64,000 nt of DNA. Source: Pyrocephalus nanus. Its lineage: Eukaryota; Chordata; Aves; Passeriformes; Tyrannidae. Where the stretch lies: positions 34,878,634 to 34,942,633 of the forward strand of contig CM076260.1 of the NCBI GenBank assembly GCA_038380795.1. Reading direction: 5' to 3'. The notes beneath the pieces were generated by a model. It had not been told where the DNA came from. It worked only from the letters and a program-made list of their open reading frames with translations, and ran no database searches. The position numbers and the translations under genes were made by a program. Positions 49,096 through 62,500 of this stretch are shown one piece after another. How positions within the stretch are numbered: position 1 is the first letter of the stretch; each line of letters opens with the position of its first letter.

Positions 49096-49109
49096 GTTAC
49101 CATAGTAAT
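49096..49109. promoter_or_regulatory. RFX X-box match
   Basis: GTTACCATAGTAAT matches 13 of 14 positions of the RFX consensus GTTRCCATRGYAAC. It lies between CYB5R4 and the right-hand CpG island, so it could be a distal element. There is no direct evidence of use. Confidence 0.4.
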
Positions 49110-50199
49110 GAAAGTGTTTCTGAACCTGAGAGAGAAAATAGCTGGACTATTGGACCCTGCCATGGGTGGTTTGCAACAACACACAGTTCAGATTCCACTT
49201 CCTGGGAATAATGCCAACAGAACAGTGTCATGCTTAATAAAACAGGACAATAACAAGACCAGAGTATGTCTCAGGTGGGTAAAATCCTACATTTTTTTTC
49301 TATATTCGACACACAGTTGTATTGCTAATAGCATGCAGTGGTTTTTGGCAGTCGAGACGGCTTCCTAAGTGAAAGCATGTTTACTTTTATTTCCCCTTTC
49401 AAATAGACTGGTATCACAGTGTTTGCAAATAAATTTTATGTACTCAAGAGAGTATGAGGCAAATTCAGAATTTATATCCTTTTAGGCTATGTACAGTGAA
49501 ACCCAGAGACTGTGAAGTTTTACCCAGTAAGAGATGATTATATAAATTTTTAAAATATTTACTCAAGAAATAATGATTGTATAAATTTTTTAATGCAGTG
49601 GAATATCTTTTTGGTAAGGCTATGAATCTAATTCTAATTCACAGGCATGGCAACAATGCTTGCGAACTGTATATTGGGATGCTCACACAACCCTGAACAC
49701 TTGAAAAAGTAACTGACAGATCAAGACCCAGAGAAGTGGGGTTATCTGGGAGTATCTCTTAATGTGTGCTGCTTGACAGGTGAGCAGGATAAATCCATCA
49801 CTCAGGCACAGGGGTTACTTCCTTTCCATTATACGTTGGAGATGACTGATCCTGCAACTGCAGAAAGACCCCTTGTCGTTTAGGCTGGGGCTCTATGCAC
49901 ATTCAGTTCAGTGAATGTCAAGTCTAGGAAGCAGGGCTCATTCCCACTCTGATGGTGTTTTCTGACCTTACTGGTCCTTTGTGAGGCTATAGCATCAGCA
50001 GGACATTCCTCTTTCATTCTCAGCCCCAACCTTCTCCTCTTATCTCAGGTTTAAATAGGCTCAACTATATTGAGAACTTGGTTTAATGAAGATCCTTCAG
50101 TCTTCTCATATTTCCCTCATCAAATTGGCTCCTTGTTCCTCACAAAATGGAAAACTGCTGGCCATCCCTTAAACTGGTGGCAGAACTATGCCCAGCAAT

Positions 50200-50267
50200 G
50201 TTAGGGAGCCCAGCTGGTTCTGGGCTCTCTGTAAACTGAAAGCCCAGAACCAGCTGGACTCCCCAAC
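50200..50267 (-). other. 68-nt hairpin with 27-bp stem, candidate small-RNA precursor
   Basis: Arms 50200-50226 and 50241-50267 are reverse complements except at two positions (50203/50264 and 50209/50258), around a 14-nt loop. On the minus strand both exceptions become G-U pairs, so the RNA would form an uninterrupted 27-bp stem. The size matches a pre-miRNA, but I recognise no known miRNA and it may simply be a local inverted duplication. Confidence 0.55.
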
Positions 50268-51297
50268 GCAGCAATTGCTGAGGAGCTTTGCCAGGATGTA
50301 AAAGCATGCAGGGTACAACTGGCTTTGCCTAATTCTATGTCCACTAGTCATCCATCCCTTTGGAACTAAAAGATTCTCCTGGTCATAAGGTTTAGTGAGT
50401 GAACTCTTGGCAGACACGGTGTTCCATCATTTAGTGCCTTTTTGAGAGGGGTTGGCTTTATGTGCATTTTTGGGATCATCAGCTACCTCATTTCCTGCTG
50501 AGTATACTGATTTTGGTCAATCTTTTTTTGGAGAAACACAATTGTCTGTATAGATGTCTGTGCTGGGACTGAATATACTGCCTAGCCTGGGTGGTAGTTA
50601 AAACTGGAATGAAACGAGGAGAGATGTAGTGCTTTATTTGAAGTTGACTTGGGCTCTTCGATATCTGTCACTTGCAAAGACATGGACTTAAAAACAGGGT
50701 CCACTGTCTTATTACTAGCTTGAGATAATTTCATGTGTTGGTAGAGGTGAAGGGCAGCAAACACTTTATCCTGAAACTGTTTTTTTAATAAAAACTGCCT
50801 TGTCTGTGAAAATAATCTATCCTGTATTGCAGAGGTATAATTACCACAGGCACCATCAGAATTATGTAATTCAAGTCCTTTATCTCATGGAAGAGAAGAA
50901 ACTAACTACTAAAAGCATTCCTATTGTTTAGGAAGAGCAAACTTCTTCAAAGAAATCCAGTTTTTTGGTGGTAAGTGACTTTACTCATCCCAAGGAGTGT
51001 TGCAAGGCTTGTCTGTGTGAACCCCGGGGAGACATGGGTGGGGGACCTTCATTTTAGCTTTGGTTTTAGGTAAATGTGAGGATCTGAATGTATATGTACT
51101 ATCTGCAGAAAACAGTCTCTGTGCACATTGTCTTCTAAAGCAGAGTCTCTGCCAGTGCTCTGAGAGATGAGAGTAAACCATGTTCTGGATCATCAGCAGC
51201 GTAGGGCCAGAGCTGCCAGTAAGAATTGTTTGGGCTGACAGATGGAAGATTTCTTTATGGAATATGTCCCCATCTTCCCTTCAAATCTATTCATGGA

Positions 51298-51331
51298 TTT
51301 TTTTTTCTTTTTTTTTTTTTTTTTTTTTTTT
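51298..51331. repeat. Poly-T tract
   Basis: T-runs are interrupted once by C at 51307, with 24 uninterrupted T after it. No retroposed sequence was recognised beside it. Confidence 0.9.
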
Positions 51332-52238
51332 GGCCACTATCAAGAAATTCTGATCTGTTCAAAGGGCCTGGAAGTCTGAGGTGAACATCTTGTGTGTCCT
51401 GCCTCCAGGACACAACCACAAGACATGATCTAACCAGGGTCATTGGCCTCTGGTCTCTGCAAGGGGCTAGATCAAACCATCTTTATTTTGCCTTGCAAAT
51501 ACATCTCCTGGAAAGCTGTCTTTTATATTTATTCCAATTAGTCTATGTGTCTCTTGGTAAGGTACTTTACATAAGAAAGCAAATATGTCAAGATCCTGTT
51601 TACTCTGCTCTTCGCTTCTACAATGTGCCATTTAAGAGTTATCACTGACACAAAGGAGCTATCCTGTCTTTTCAAGTCAGTTTCTGAAATATCTGGTGAA
51701 ACAAATTTCTTGGCTGGTATTGCTATTAGTTCTGTTAAAGAAACACTAACTTGATATTTAAATTGTTGTTTTATCTGCTATGCAGCATAATACTCTTTTA
51801 AACCAGACTCTGGTAGGTTGACACTGAAGAGTGATATCATCGAGAAGTTTCCTTTCAGCTATCTTTTTCTGTCCTCTAAAAATAAGGTATTTTTTCCAAA
51901 GTGATCATTGTCCTGTAGTGTGGACTACTGATATTGTCTTCATTGAGTCTTGCCAACTTGGAGCTCTCTCTTCTGTAAGTCTCTTCCCCAGTGAGCCTTT
52001 AATGACAAGGTGAGCTTTAGCTTTGTGTAGTTTTTCAACCATCACAGTTTTTCTGGGTCTTGCGGCTATTGCTGCTGATTTCCATGTTCCCTTCCCAGCT
52101 GTAATTGTAAAAATCTTCTCCAGAGTAAAAAGGGTAATTACAGAACTGACCAATGTGGACAAGAGGTGGGTTGTATGCAAGAAAAGGCTGAACAAGTGAA
52201 AATGTGCCGGGATGCACTTTTTTATCAGCTGGTTTTGA

Positions 52239-52305
52239 CACAGAAACATGGAATGGTTTGGGTTGAAAGGAACCTTAAACATCATCTAGTTCTGCTCCCT
52301 CTGCC
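52239..52305 (-). mobile_element. CR1 3' end stub
   Basis: CACAGAAACATGGAATGG and then GGGTTGAAAGGAACCTTAAA resemble the minus-strand 3' terminus of CR1, truncated after about 65 bp. Confidence 0.7.
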
Positions 52306-53089
52306 AAGATTTTTTACTGAGTTGTATCCTGTAGTTATTTCTGACAGCTAATACTTATAAATCTGACATTCCTTACACGTTAGGCAGTACCCAGACACTG
52401 TCCATTAACTTGGTTGATAAATCATCATATTCAGCAAGCAGACAAGTGGACAAATGCTATTTGCTTTTAAATTGGGTAGAAAATCTTTGTATGATTTAGT
52501 AGATGAAAAGCCCAAACTTGGGCTGGGAAAATTTTAAGCTGTACAACCCACCCTGTTTCTTTTTAAGCGTTATCACATCCCTAACAGCAGGGGAAAAGTA
52601 AAAAGGGCTCATTTAGAAGTAAACCTAATATTACTGTCCTCTGCTGTGAGGGTAAGATTTGAACCTAAACTCTTTCTCATGAGTAGCATAGCAATGTAAT
52701 TTACTTGCTATCACATGGTGTGTGATCTGAATTTTTCATTCAGCTTCTGACTGTGGAAGTCTCAAGACTTGGACAACCCTAAGCAAGCATCTGTTTTTTC
52801 AGTAATTGCAATTGTTGAGCTGCCTTCAAACAAAAGCATCAGTGAACAGAAAGGTGTTCTACCTTTATGTGTAGTGGGGGTAACGGAAAGGTGAGAGACA
52901 TGAATCACATTCCATAACCACCCAGAAATCAAGTGTAGGGTGTTCAGCTCAATACTGCCTATAGTCAGGAGGAGAAGGATGAGAAAGTGCTCCTACCGAG
53001 CATGTTTCACTTAATTGCAGACACATTTTCTTTAGGCAATGAGTCCCATCTTTCCCTCTCCTTTCCATGTATAGAATCTGGCTGGAATG

Positions 53090-53335
53090 TAATTTGTTTT
53101 CTTTATAGCAGCTCACATGATGCTTTGTTTTGGGTTGGTGATCAGTATTGATAACACACTGATGTTTTAGCTATTGCTGATCAGTGTCTGCACAGCATCA
53201 AGGCCTTCTTGGTTTCTCACTCTTCATATCCACCCATGCCAGGGAATAGATTGGGGGTGGGGAGGGGACACAACCAGGCAGATGTCCCAAACTAACCAAA
53301 GAGATATTCCGTGCCATATAAGAATTGAAACAAGT
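53090..53335 (+). mobile_element. Truncated ERVL-like LTR fragment
   Basis: It resembles the 5' half of the LTR at 54994: CTGCACAGCATCAAGGCCTT, then GGAGGGGACACAACCAGG, then ACCAAAGAGATATTCCGTGC. The 3' half is missing and the sequence has diverged. Confidence 0.65.
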
Positions 53336-54993
53336 AGAATGAAAAGAGAAGCTAATAATGTTGATCCCAAGTTACAAGCCCTCCATCACTATGTGTCTGC
53401 TGCCCATACTAAGTGTATTTCAGCTAGCACCAGCTGAGCTGCAAAGTACACAGAGCACTAGTGGATATCCCCAAAACTGTGTATGCATGATGCTGAAGAT
53501 GACTCATCACCTATGCCTCTTACTAAGGCTTATCATTTCTAACACAGAGCCACACTAGCACAGCTGCAGAGTTTTCATCTACCAAAGGGAACTCATTCCA
53601 GACCAAACAGTACATTTTCTGTGACATTGGATGGAATAGTAATCATTAGCATGTATATAGCAAGTCTCTGAAGCCACCAAAGCCAGTCAGCTCTTACAGG
53701 GTGGATCTAACCAGGGAATACATTAAGCAGCTGTCTTCAGTGAAAGTCATAGAGCTTCGGAAAAAAAACCACAAGCATGAGAATGTGGGCACGTGAGCAA
53801 GAAAGAATGGTTTCAAGTACCAGCTGGCTTTGGCTCATAGTTTTTCAGGCATCATCTGGTTTTAGTTCCTGGTTGAGCAAGACCCTTCAAATCTATGCCT
53901 TGGCTCCACACATCCGCTCCAGTGCTGTGGCAGTGAGAGGTTGTCACAGAAAAGCATACTGTCAGGCTTAACCATGCACATTGTGGCTACAAGTAATTTT
54001 CTCTTATGCTTTGAAGCTGACTTGCCCAATCTGAGGCTGAATGAAGGAAGAAGCTCTTTGTTGTTTTCCCCAGTAAAATGATAAATTTTCCTCTTATGGT
54101 TCCATTTTTAAATTAAGTCAAGTTTAATCCATTGCTCTTTCTCTGCACCTTTATTTCATTTTCAGCCTCTTGGAATTTTCCTTTCACTATTCTTCAAAAT
54201 TTGTTATGATTTTTACTGTCTGATCACATTAATTTAGGGCTCTACTTATCACTTGTTTATTGTCTGACTCACTAGCTCTTTTCACTCTCCTAAGTATGTT
54301 ATACTTAGTACACATTGTATTTCCCAGCTTTAGCAATCTTTTCTCCATCTTTCTTGGCTGCTGTCCAGTGTTTTGCTTATGAGTAGTTTTCATGACATAA
54401 ATTCTTCCCAGTGTTATCCATGAACTTCGGAAACCTTTGAGTCAGCATCTCAGCAAAGAAGCAGACCTTGTGCCATCAGTCCCAGAATTTTCACCACTAG
54501 CTAGTAGTATCATGATTAGTTCAGCTGCCACATTTGTTTCTTTCCTGATATCAAATGCAAGGTCTGAAAAGACTGTTCACAACATTATACATGTATCTCA
54601 AAAGATGCAAGGAAGGAGTATAGGAGTAAGTTCAAATCAGTTCTTCTTGCAAGAGCATTTTAGTGGAGTCTGTAACCATCTGAACCCTTGCCAAATACAG
54701 ACGCTGTCTGGAGGCATCTTCAGAGCTGTGAAAAGTCTGCTATTGCAATCCAACACATGGAACTTCATCTGTATCTTCTTACTGAAAGATATGTTATTCT
54801 GCAGACTGTGTGTGAACTGCTCACTTTACGCTATATCTCTGTAGTTCCTAAAAGATACCAGCTCATGTTCACTGATAATACTGTCATGGCCAAATAACTT
54901 CTGGTTGACTTAGGGAGCAGATGGAATATCTTTTTCCTTGCAAAAAGCACGTGGACATGAATTTAACCCACCCAGTCTTCTCCCCATGCATAT

Positions 54994-55546
54994 TGCTTTT
55001 GGCTGAGACAGTTAATTTTCTGCATAGCAGCTCGTACTCTATGTTTTGAATTTGTGGCTGTTCCTGCTGAGCAGTACTTACGCAGCATCAAGGTCTCTCT
55101 TCTGCTTCTCACCCTGCCCCACCAGCAAGGAGGCTGAGGGTGCACACAAAGATGGGAGGGGACACAGCCAGGACAGCTGACCCCAGCTGAACAAAGGGAC
55201 ATTCCTAGGCATATGGCATCATGCTCAGCATATAAAGCTGGAGGAAGAAGGAAGAAGGGAGAAATGTTCAGAGTTAAGGTGTTTGTCTTTCCAAGTAACC
55301 TCTAGGTGTAATGGAGTCCTGCTTGCCTAGGTATGGCGGAATATCTGCCTGCCCATGGAAGTACAAAATGAATTTTTTATTTTGCCTCACTTGTGTTGGC
55401 AACTTTTGCTTTTCCCATTACACTGCCCTTATGTCATCCCATGGGTTTTCTCATCTATACCCTTTTCATTCTCTTCCCAGTCCCACTGGGAGAATGAGTG
55501 AGTGGATCTGTAGGACTCAGCTGCCTGTCAGGGCTAACCCACAACA
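54994..55546 (+). mobile_element. Solo LTR of an avian ERVL-like retrovirus
   Basis: About 550 bp, starting TGCTTTTGGCTGAGACAG and ending in CCCACAACA. It has the typical internal blocks GTACTTACGCAGCATCAAGG and GGGAGGGGACACAGCCAGGA, and a TATAAAG promoter box at 55231-55237. CATATTG occurs at both ends (54989-54995 and 55545-55551), consistent with a short target duplication whose exact length is ambiguous. No internal viral genes are present. Confidence 0.8.
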
Positions 55547-55551
55547 TATTG

Positions 55552-56440
55552 GCAGTGAAATTTCTAGTGGGCATTTGACTGGCTAAACAAAGCTTTTGCT
55601 GTCCAAAAAGACTTTAAAGTGAGCTTGAGACTGTGCTTCAGAGTTGGAGCGTAAAGGTCAGTGATTTGAGGTAGACAGGCTTCCTGAGCCATCAGGCTTG
55701 GCTTGCAGTTTTGTGTGTCATCATCTAGATAACAGAAAGGGTGGCCTGTCTGTCCCAAAAATCTGGGAGAGGTATTCTTAACCATGGGATTGTATTAGTA
55801 TCTCCAGCCTTATGCTCTCCCTAAATACTTTTTTTTTTGCTTTTACACCCTTTTTTCTTCTGTAAAGATGGCAAGAAAATGAAATTTAATTATATTTTAT
55901 TCCTGTATTTGTTTTCTTTTGCTTGTTGGCTTTTTTTTTTTCTCTCCTGGAAAGTCACAGAAATATTTGAAACCAATCAGCGTAGCACAGTGACAGGAAA
56001 CATCCATCAGCAATTCACCAGAGTTTACTTTTTCACTGCTAATGATGGAGGATTTAATCACAGTCATAGGGTAAGAGCTGGGAACAGGCTTTCTAGTGCA
56101 TTTTTATAATTTCCCCTTGGTACTGATATCTAAGATGTCTTTCCTCGACAAAAAACGTAATGATATTTTCTGCTTTGGGCTTCTCAAATCTCCTTTTGGA
56201 CATCTTCCTGTAACATCCCCCCTCCCCCATTTAACCACTATATGCTTCAGGACAGGGCCTCCCCTGTTATATGGAATTGTACTATGCTTCTTACAATGAA
56301 ACTTCAATATCTGGAGCCACTGCCAAGGTGTATGTTTAAAAGCAAAAAAAAAAAAAAGGAAATGAAGAACTGAAGTTCTTCCACTTCATTTGGAGTTCCT
56401 TAGCTTTCTTGTATTTCAAACTTTTTTTTCCCCCAACGTT
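55552..56440. other. Intergenic DNA
   Basis: T-rich tracts near 55828-55840 and 55930-55942 and an A-run at about 56343-56357. No gene is seen. Confidence 0.5.
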
Positions 56441-56590
56441 AGAATCATAGAAACATAGAACAGTTTGCATTGGAAGTGATCTTTAAATATCACCTAGTCC
56501 AATCCCCCTGCAGTGAGCAGGGACATCTTCAACTAGATCAGGTTGCTCAGAGCTCTGTCCAACTTGACTTGGAAAGTTGACAGGGTTTTA
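56441..56590 (-). mobile_element. CR1 3' fragment
   Basis: Minus-strand CR1: AGAATCATAGAAACATAGAA, then CACCTAGTCCAATCCCCCTG and AGATCAGGTTGCTCAGAGC. It is truncated at about 56590. Confidence 0.85.
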
Positions 56591-59500
56591 CTGCTCTCAT
56601 TGTAAAAAACTACTAAATTAGATATAAGGACTGTTGACCCTACAAGCTCAGAGGACATCAGTCCCTTGGCATTATCATAATGGACTTAAAACACGACAAT
56701 TTGCTTACCAGAAACTTGAGTTACAAGAAAGATGTAGGGATATTATCAGTTTTATTTTCTTTCCCTCACATGAACTCAAAAACTATTCTTCTTGAAGATA
56801 AGAAAAAGTGACAAGAAGTTAATAATCAGCTCTTGCTGTAGAGAAGCACCTCAGCATTAATTGTGTCCCGCATGAGGAGACTTCAGGCACATCAGTTCCA
56901 CCCACACTGAGCATAAAAAAAGTACTGTGAATTGTTTCACGGGTATATCCATATCAAGCTGATGACAATTTATGACTGTTATGTTCTTTTTGAATACTGA
57001 ACTCTTATTTTGTTTTGATCTATACAGATAAGACCGGTTAGCTTCATTATGAGGTATGTTCCCAAAAAGCTATTATTTATATTACTGAGCTGTTTGAACT
57101 TCACTCCCCTCTGAAACACCAGCCTAGCAAGAGAACTAGCACATCAGGCCTATTGTTACTGAAGGGCTTTTTCATATTTGATGGTTGAAACATACTTGGT
57201 GTTCTCATTTTAGCTTAGTTTTCTAAATCATATGCTTAATTACAGCATGTTCTTGTAGCAATGGTTTTTGTTTTACTCTTTCTTCAGAATGGTCATGCAT
57301 GTGTTTGTCCAGAGTACACAGAGGGCTGATGCTTGAGCCTGGTAGTACCCACCTCTGTCCTTCTCTTTTCTGTCTTACTAAGTTCCATTTGAGAACAAGT
57401 TGCCAGTGGGGATCTCAGGAACAGTGCTGACTTTGAAACAGTGTGGCTTGTATTAGGCCTGGCAGAGACATGGACTGAATTTTTTACCAAAGTGAGCTGA
57501 AAAGAGGGGTTTTTTCCCTACCGAAGAAAGATTTTGGACAGATAGAAAAAAACTCCTTATTGAGTACAGACTTAAAAATTCCATACACCTGCAGCCTCTG
57601 ACACAAGAGACTTTCACTGAAGTAAGGCTGCATGCTACCTATCAAGGTCTTCAGTGCTGTAGAGAAATACTTTTTTATACTGTGAAATTATCTTTGAACT
57701 GTTCAATGCTGCAAGTGCAAGACCCTTAGGGAAGAAAGGCCTGCAGGTTAGCAAGTTCAGCCTTTTCTATTTACTAGAAAGCCCTCTGGGATGGGGTCAG
57801 CCTCATCCAAAAGAGCAGGAATGAATATGCTTCACAGTTGCTGGCAAAAAGTTCTGACCTCCTGTTCTTGTGCTGGCCAGCAAGATTCCTGTATTGATCG
57901 TCCTTGGTCTCCACCTGGTGAGTGGAGACCTCTGAAGCACTTTGAGTCTCATCGTGCAGAAATAAAACAGCGTGTGGCCTCTCCCTGGCATAGTAAGCAG
58001 CGTTTTTTGGAGTTACCAACCTTGCAGTCATATGTCTTTCCAGAATCCACTTCTGCCTTACAGATTTCAGCCACCTTTTCTTTCAAACTACTTAATAGAT
58101 TAACATATATCAAGTTAAAATCTCATTCAAATTGTACTTGGCTTTGAGGATGTAGCTTCTCATTCAGACCAGAAGAAGGACTGTGTGCAGATTAGTTTGC
58201 CATCTAATTATATTATTTTCTCTTGGTTTATCTAATAAGAGACATTGTGACTCACAGCAAAAAATGCAACACAGAAAGTAGTGTAATAATTTTTTATGGT
58301 GAGTTGCACAGTAGTTCAATGACTCTGTTTCTTGAGAGGTGCAGCCCTGGTTGATCAAGATCCTCTCTTCAGTAGTGAATGTGTGATTGTGAATCTTCTG
58401 TGGGCAAACACATTTCCAGCAGAGCGCGATACCTGCTGTAGTTATCCTCCTCTACTAAGGAGGATCAAGCAGGAGGATACAATGAAGGTTCACAAACTGC
58501 TCCAAGGTCTTTAAGACCAGAGGATGAATATCTGATTATCACCTCTCTCATGTCTAAGGGAACGAGGAATTATTTTAACGTTCTGCCTTTGTGGCCTTCA
58601 CCTGTCTGAGCATATGCCCATTTATCCCCTGGAGGAGAAAATGCACCATTCCCAGGCCCACCTTGAGCTACCAGAGGGAGAACACTGACTGTGTAAGGTA
58701 GTTGGTCAAGTAAAACCTATGATAACCTAAACTTCTGTGTCAATACCTGCAAGGCATACCAATATTAATATGCTTGGTAGATCATCCCTGTCTAGGGAAA
58801 AACATGAATCTGTGAAAAGAGAACAGAAGAGCTGCAGGGAGAGCAGCCCTTGACAGGAAGACTTGGGATACAGTGAAAGATTTCCTTTCCTCCAGCCTCA
58901 CAGCAGCCAGTTCCATACAGGCAACTTCAGGGACAGTTGAATTTCGGTTCAAGTGTCTGTGAGCACTTGTAAGCCTGATGTCTGAAGGCAGAACTGAACT
59001 TGGAGTCCCTCTTTCCCTTTAAAGAGGGTCCCTCCCCCGGAGACAAACCTGCTTTGTCTTCCACTGCAGAAGAGCTCTTTGACACAGCACAGCAGAATCC
59101 AAGCAGTAAAAACAAAATTCAGACTGCAAAATAAAGTAAGCATAAGCTGGAAGAGCTCTTGCTTTGGGCAGTTAGACATACTCATGATTTTCACCAGTTA
59201 ACATGTCTTATCAGTTACAGAGGGTGAATGTGACTTTCTGATAATGCCTTGAACTACATGCAAAGCTGCAGCTTTGCAAATCTCAGTGACGTAGAGTACA
59301 TTTCTGTTTTGTTACTTACTAATGCTAGGCTTGGCAGTCCCCGCAGATCATTTTGCGGAAGTAGGAATGAAGCATAATCTGTAGAATGAGCTAGAATATA
59401 ATGCCTGTGACTCATGAGTAGTTTCATGGGAATAAAGCTGCTTCATATCCAACACAATATTAAGAAAACTGTAACTGAATTCTATTGGAATTAAGCCTTC

Positions 59501-62500
59501 CTGTTCCTCTCTCCTTCCTTGGTTTACAAGATTGAACTGGAAGCCTTTGAGGGCTTTTTTACCCCTCTCCAACTCAGAGAAACAGCAGTTGTTCCAGGAA
59601 CAAGAAAAGATGTTCCATAAACTAGGATGTAATGTGATAACTGAAAAGAATTTTTTCTATGGTCAAAATACCAAGTGAAAGGGATGCTGTGCTAATATAT
59701 GAACAAAAGGACTAGATGAGAGGATCTCTGCAGGCGCAACCTAGATAAGTTAACATGGCTGGGCAAAAGAGCATAAAGATTGGCAAAGGATTAATGTATT
59801 AAAGTATAAACTGCAAGTACTGGGGCAAGTACTTATTCTTTCTTTTCAGAAGTTGTACTTGACTGAGAGGTAACTGCAAGTGTTGGGTTACAATTGTCCA
59901 AAAATTTGATTACTGATATTTGTTGGCTGTCAGAGGGAGCTGTTGGTTTTAGCCCGTGACAGTAAATAGAGGGATGAGGTTATTCAAAGCCTAACGATCA
60001 CTTAGTATTTTTGAGGGAATTAGGGTATATCTAAGAACTATAAATAAGTTTTAACATTAGATTACAAGTTTGGCTCATAAAAATAACTGCAAGTTACATG
60101 TAGTATCTGCCCCACGTTCAGATAAGACAATTAATTACATTAAAATGCAAATAAGCTTTTATCAGGTGGGGTAGTGGGTCGGATTTCAACACTTATCAGT
60201 GTCAAGTCGGCCTTGGCATGAACTTACTTGGCTAATTTTTTATTTTATTATTAAAAAGTACTTTAGAACATGGAGCTTGTAGAGAAGAACATGGACTGCA
60301 GGTCACACATAGTATATATGTATATGCTAGAAATTATGATTCTGAAGATGTTTTAAAGACAAAATTATCAGTAAAGGACATAAATGCTGTTATGAAGGAG
60401 ATATGTCAACTCTATGCTTTACTTAAAAGGAGAATATGCAGAATCAGTAGAGAAGTGATAATCACTTTTCCTTTGGCTGGTGCTGGAATAATGCCCACGT
60501 TCTGATCTACCTTCATTGAAAAATTAAAATGGGTTACTAAAAGGAACAAAGAGATTCAGTGTTCAGGACTAGGAACCTTATTCAAAGAATGCTAATTATA
60601 ATTACACAGTTACCATAAGGATCTATCAGGAAACAACTCACAGAAATGGTACTAAGAGCTTCAAATTCCAGCAGGAAAGGAGAGAGCATTTTCAATAACT
60701 GAGCATAAGAGCACTGGAATAGAGCTCCGATAGGAGAAGGTTAATTCTCTCCTGCCACTGTGGGCAAGAAGGGTCTCTCAGAATCTATTGCACTTGTAAA
60801 ACATGGCATATCCCCATAGGTTTTCTGCAACCTTAATTCTATTAAAGCTATTCATTCTATCTTAAAAATTATCACTTGTGAAAGTGATATGGCTACAAGA
60901 CATGAGCACAGTGTGAGAGTAACACACTTTTTATTCATTATCTGTAGATTTGCACAGGGGGCTTCTGTTAAAACTTCACTCTACATTCATGGATATTTTA
61001 GTCTTACCTTCTAATTTACTTTCATGTTGAAAGGTACATAAAATATGCTTTGCCCTGTATTTCTCCTAAAACATGACAGAGAGAGGAATTCAGCAGAGTT
61101 TGAGGAAAAGTCAAAATCAATTTTTGGCAACCTTTGAACTTAATTTTGAACAACCTAATTTGTAAGTACAATTGTCTGTCAACAGCACTGGGAAGACAAC
61201 TTGGGCAGCTTGTTGCAGATCTACAACCCTGAGAAGATTTTCAGACTGTAGTATGAAAAAATGATATAAATGCTTAAGTTTTTATTTCTTTATATCACTT
61301 TTATTAACGTACAAATGCAACCAAACAACTTTTATCTTGTAACATACTTGTAACTATGTGTCATAAGTGGCACAGGAAAATACCTCTATTGCCTTCTGTT
61401 TAAATCACTACAAATCTGGATGAACTGCAAAGTTCTTCACTCTGTAAAAATGTTCCTTTTCAAGACTGCTGTTTTTATTTGTCAATTCTAAATAAACAAC
61501 AATGAGAAAGGTTGCTTTTTTTCTTTGTTATTGCTTTCTAGATGGCTGCTGAATCCTAGGCAGCTACTAACTACACATGAATATAAAGATTTGGCAAGTG
61601 AGAACGAATGGCGGAATGAATTTCTGCAAAATCTGTGCTTTAATTGTAGATGCTGTTTCTATCTGTGTATCACTAAAACCAGGGCTGATGCTGCAGCTGC
61701 TGAGCCATAAGAGGGCAGCTGCTGCAGATGAGGCTCCATCCTCATTCTGGTCAGCCGCAGTGTGAATGCCTGCACTGCCTCTCCTCTTCCCTCAGCTGAA
61801 TTCCTTTGCTTTTTAAAAATTCCCACTGCTGTCGCTATTTGGTGGAAGAGACACTAATGATGTGCATGAAGAGTCAGAAAACAAAATGAAAGGAGGAATT
61901 TAAAAAAATATTGTGCAGCACCCTTATCTACACTTTGAATTGTGCACTTGCAGTTCCACATCTCATCAGACAAAAACGCTGTTTCTTCCATGGCAATATG
62001 AGTCACGTTGCTGTTAATGAATAGTCATTAATTCTTCATTTTCACTAATAAGAACTGTTAGAAACAAAGTTAGGAATCTTGAGAAAACGCTAAAGTTCTG
62101 GTTCATTAATCTGTGTTTTTTGTTTGGATTCTTCTCTGCATTTGGTATAAAAGCTCTAAAATCTTACAAGAAGTAGGTATTGGCTTCATGAGGCTTCTTT
62201 CTTTTAGAGGGAATTAGAATGTCAATTTTTTTTAAGGCACCAAAAAATGCACAAAAGCCTGAGTCACTGTGACTTTTCAATTCCAGTGGAAATAGCAGGA
62301 GATGGGATGTTCCCAACTTGCCATTCTGCTTATTCACATTCCTGTTCATAATCATGAACGTGCATAAGTGTTAGTTCTATATTTTTGAGATGAAGATGAC
62401 AGCACTGGTAGCTTTTATGACCACTGCTGGAGAAGGACAGTACTGTCCAAGATCAAAGTCCTGCCTATTAAAGAAATAGATGAAAACAGTGATAACGAGT

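Larger units (their letters stand above)
43357..53085. other. Intergenic region without a recognised gene
   Basis: Only short motif-free open frames occur. It contains a poly-A run near 43710-43725, RFX-like palindromes (44833-44894 and 49096-49109), a perfect-stem hairpin (50200-50267), a poly-T tract and a CR1 stub, which are listed separately. Confidence 0.5.

Noticed and set aside
52650..52675. Minus-strand GGTTCAAATCT, resembling a tRNA B box
   Set aside because: The flanking bases do not form a T stem or an acceptor stem, and no A box or anticodon arm is seen upstream.
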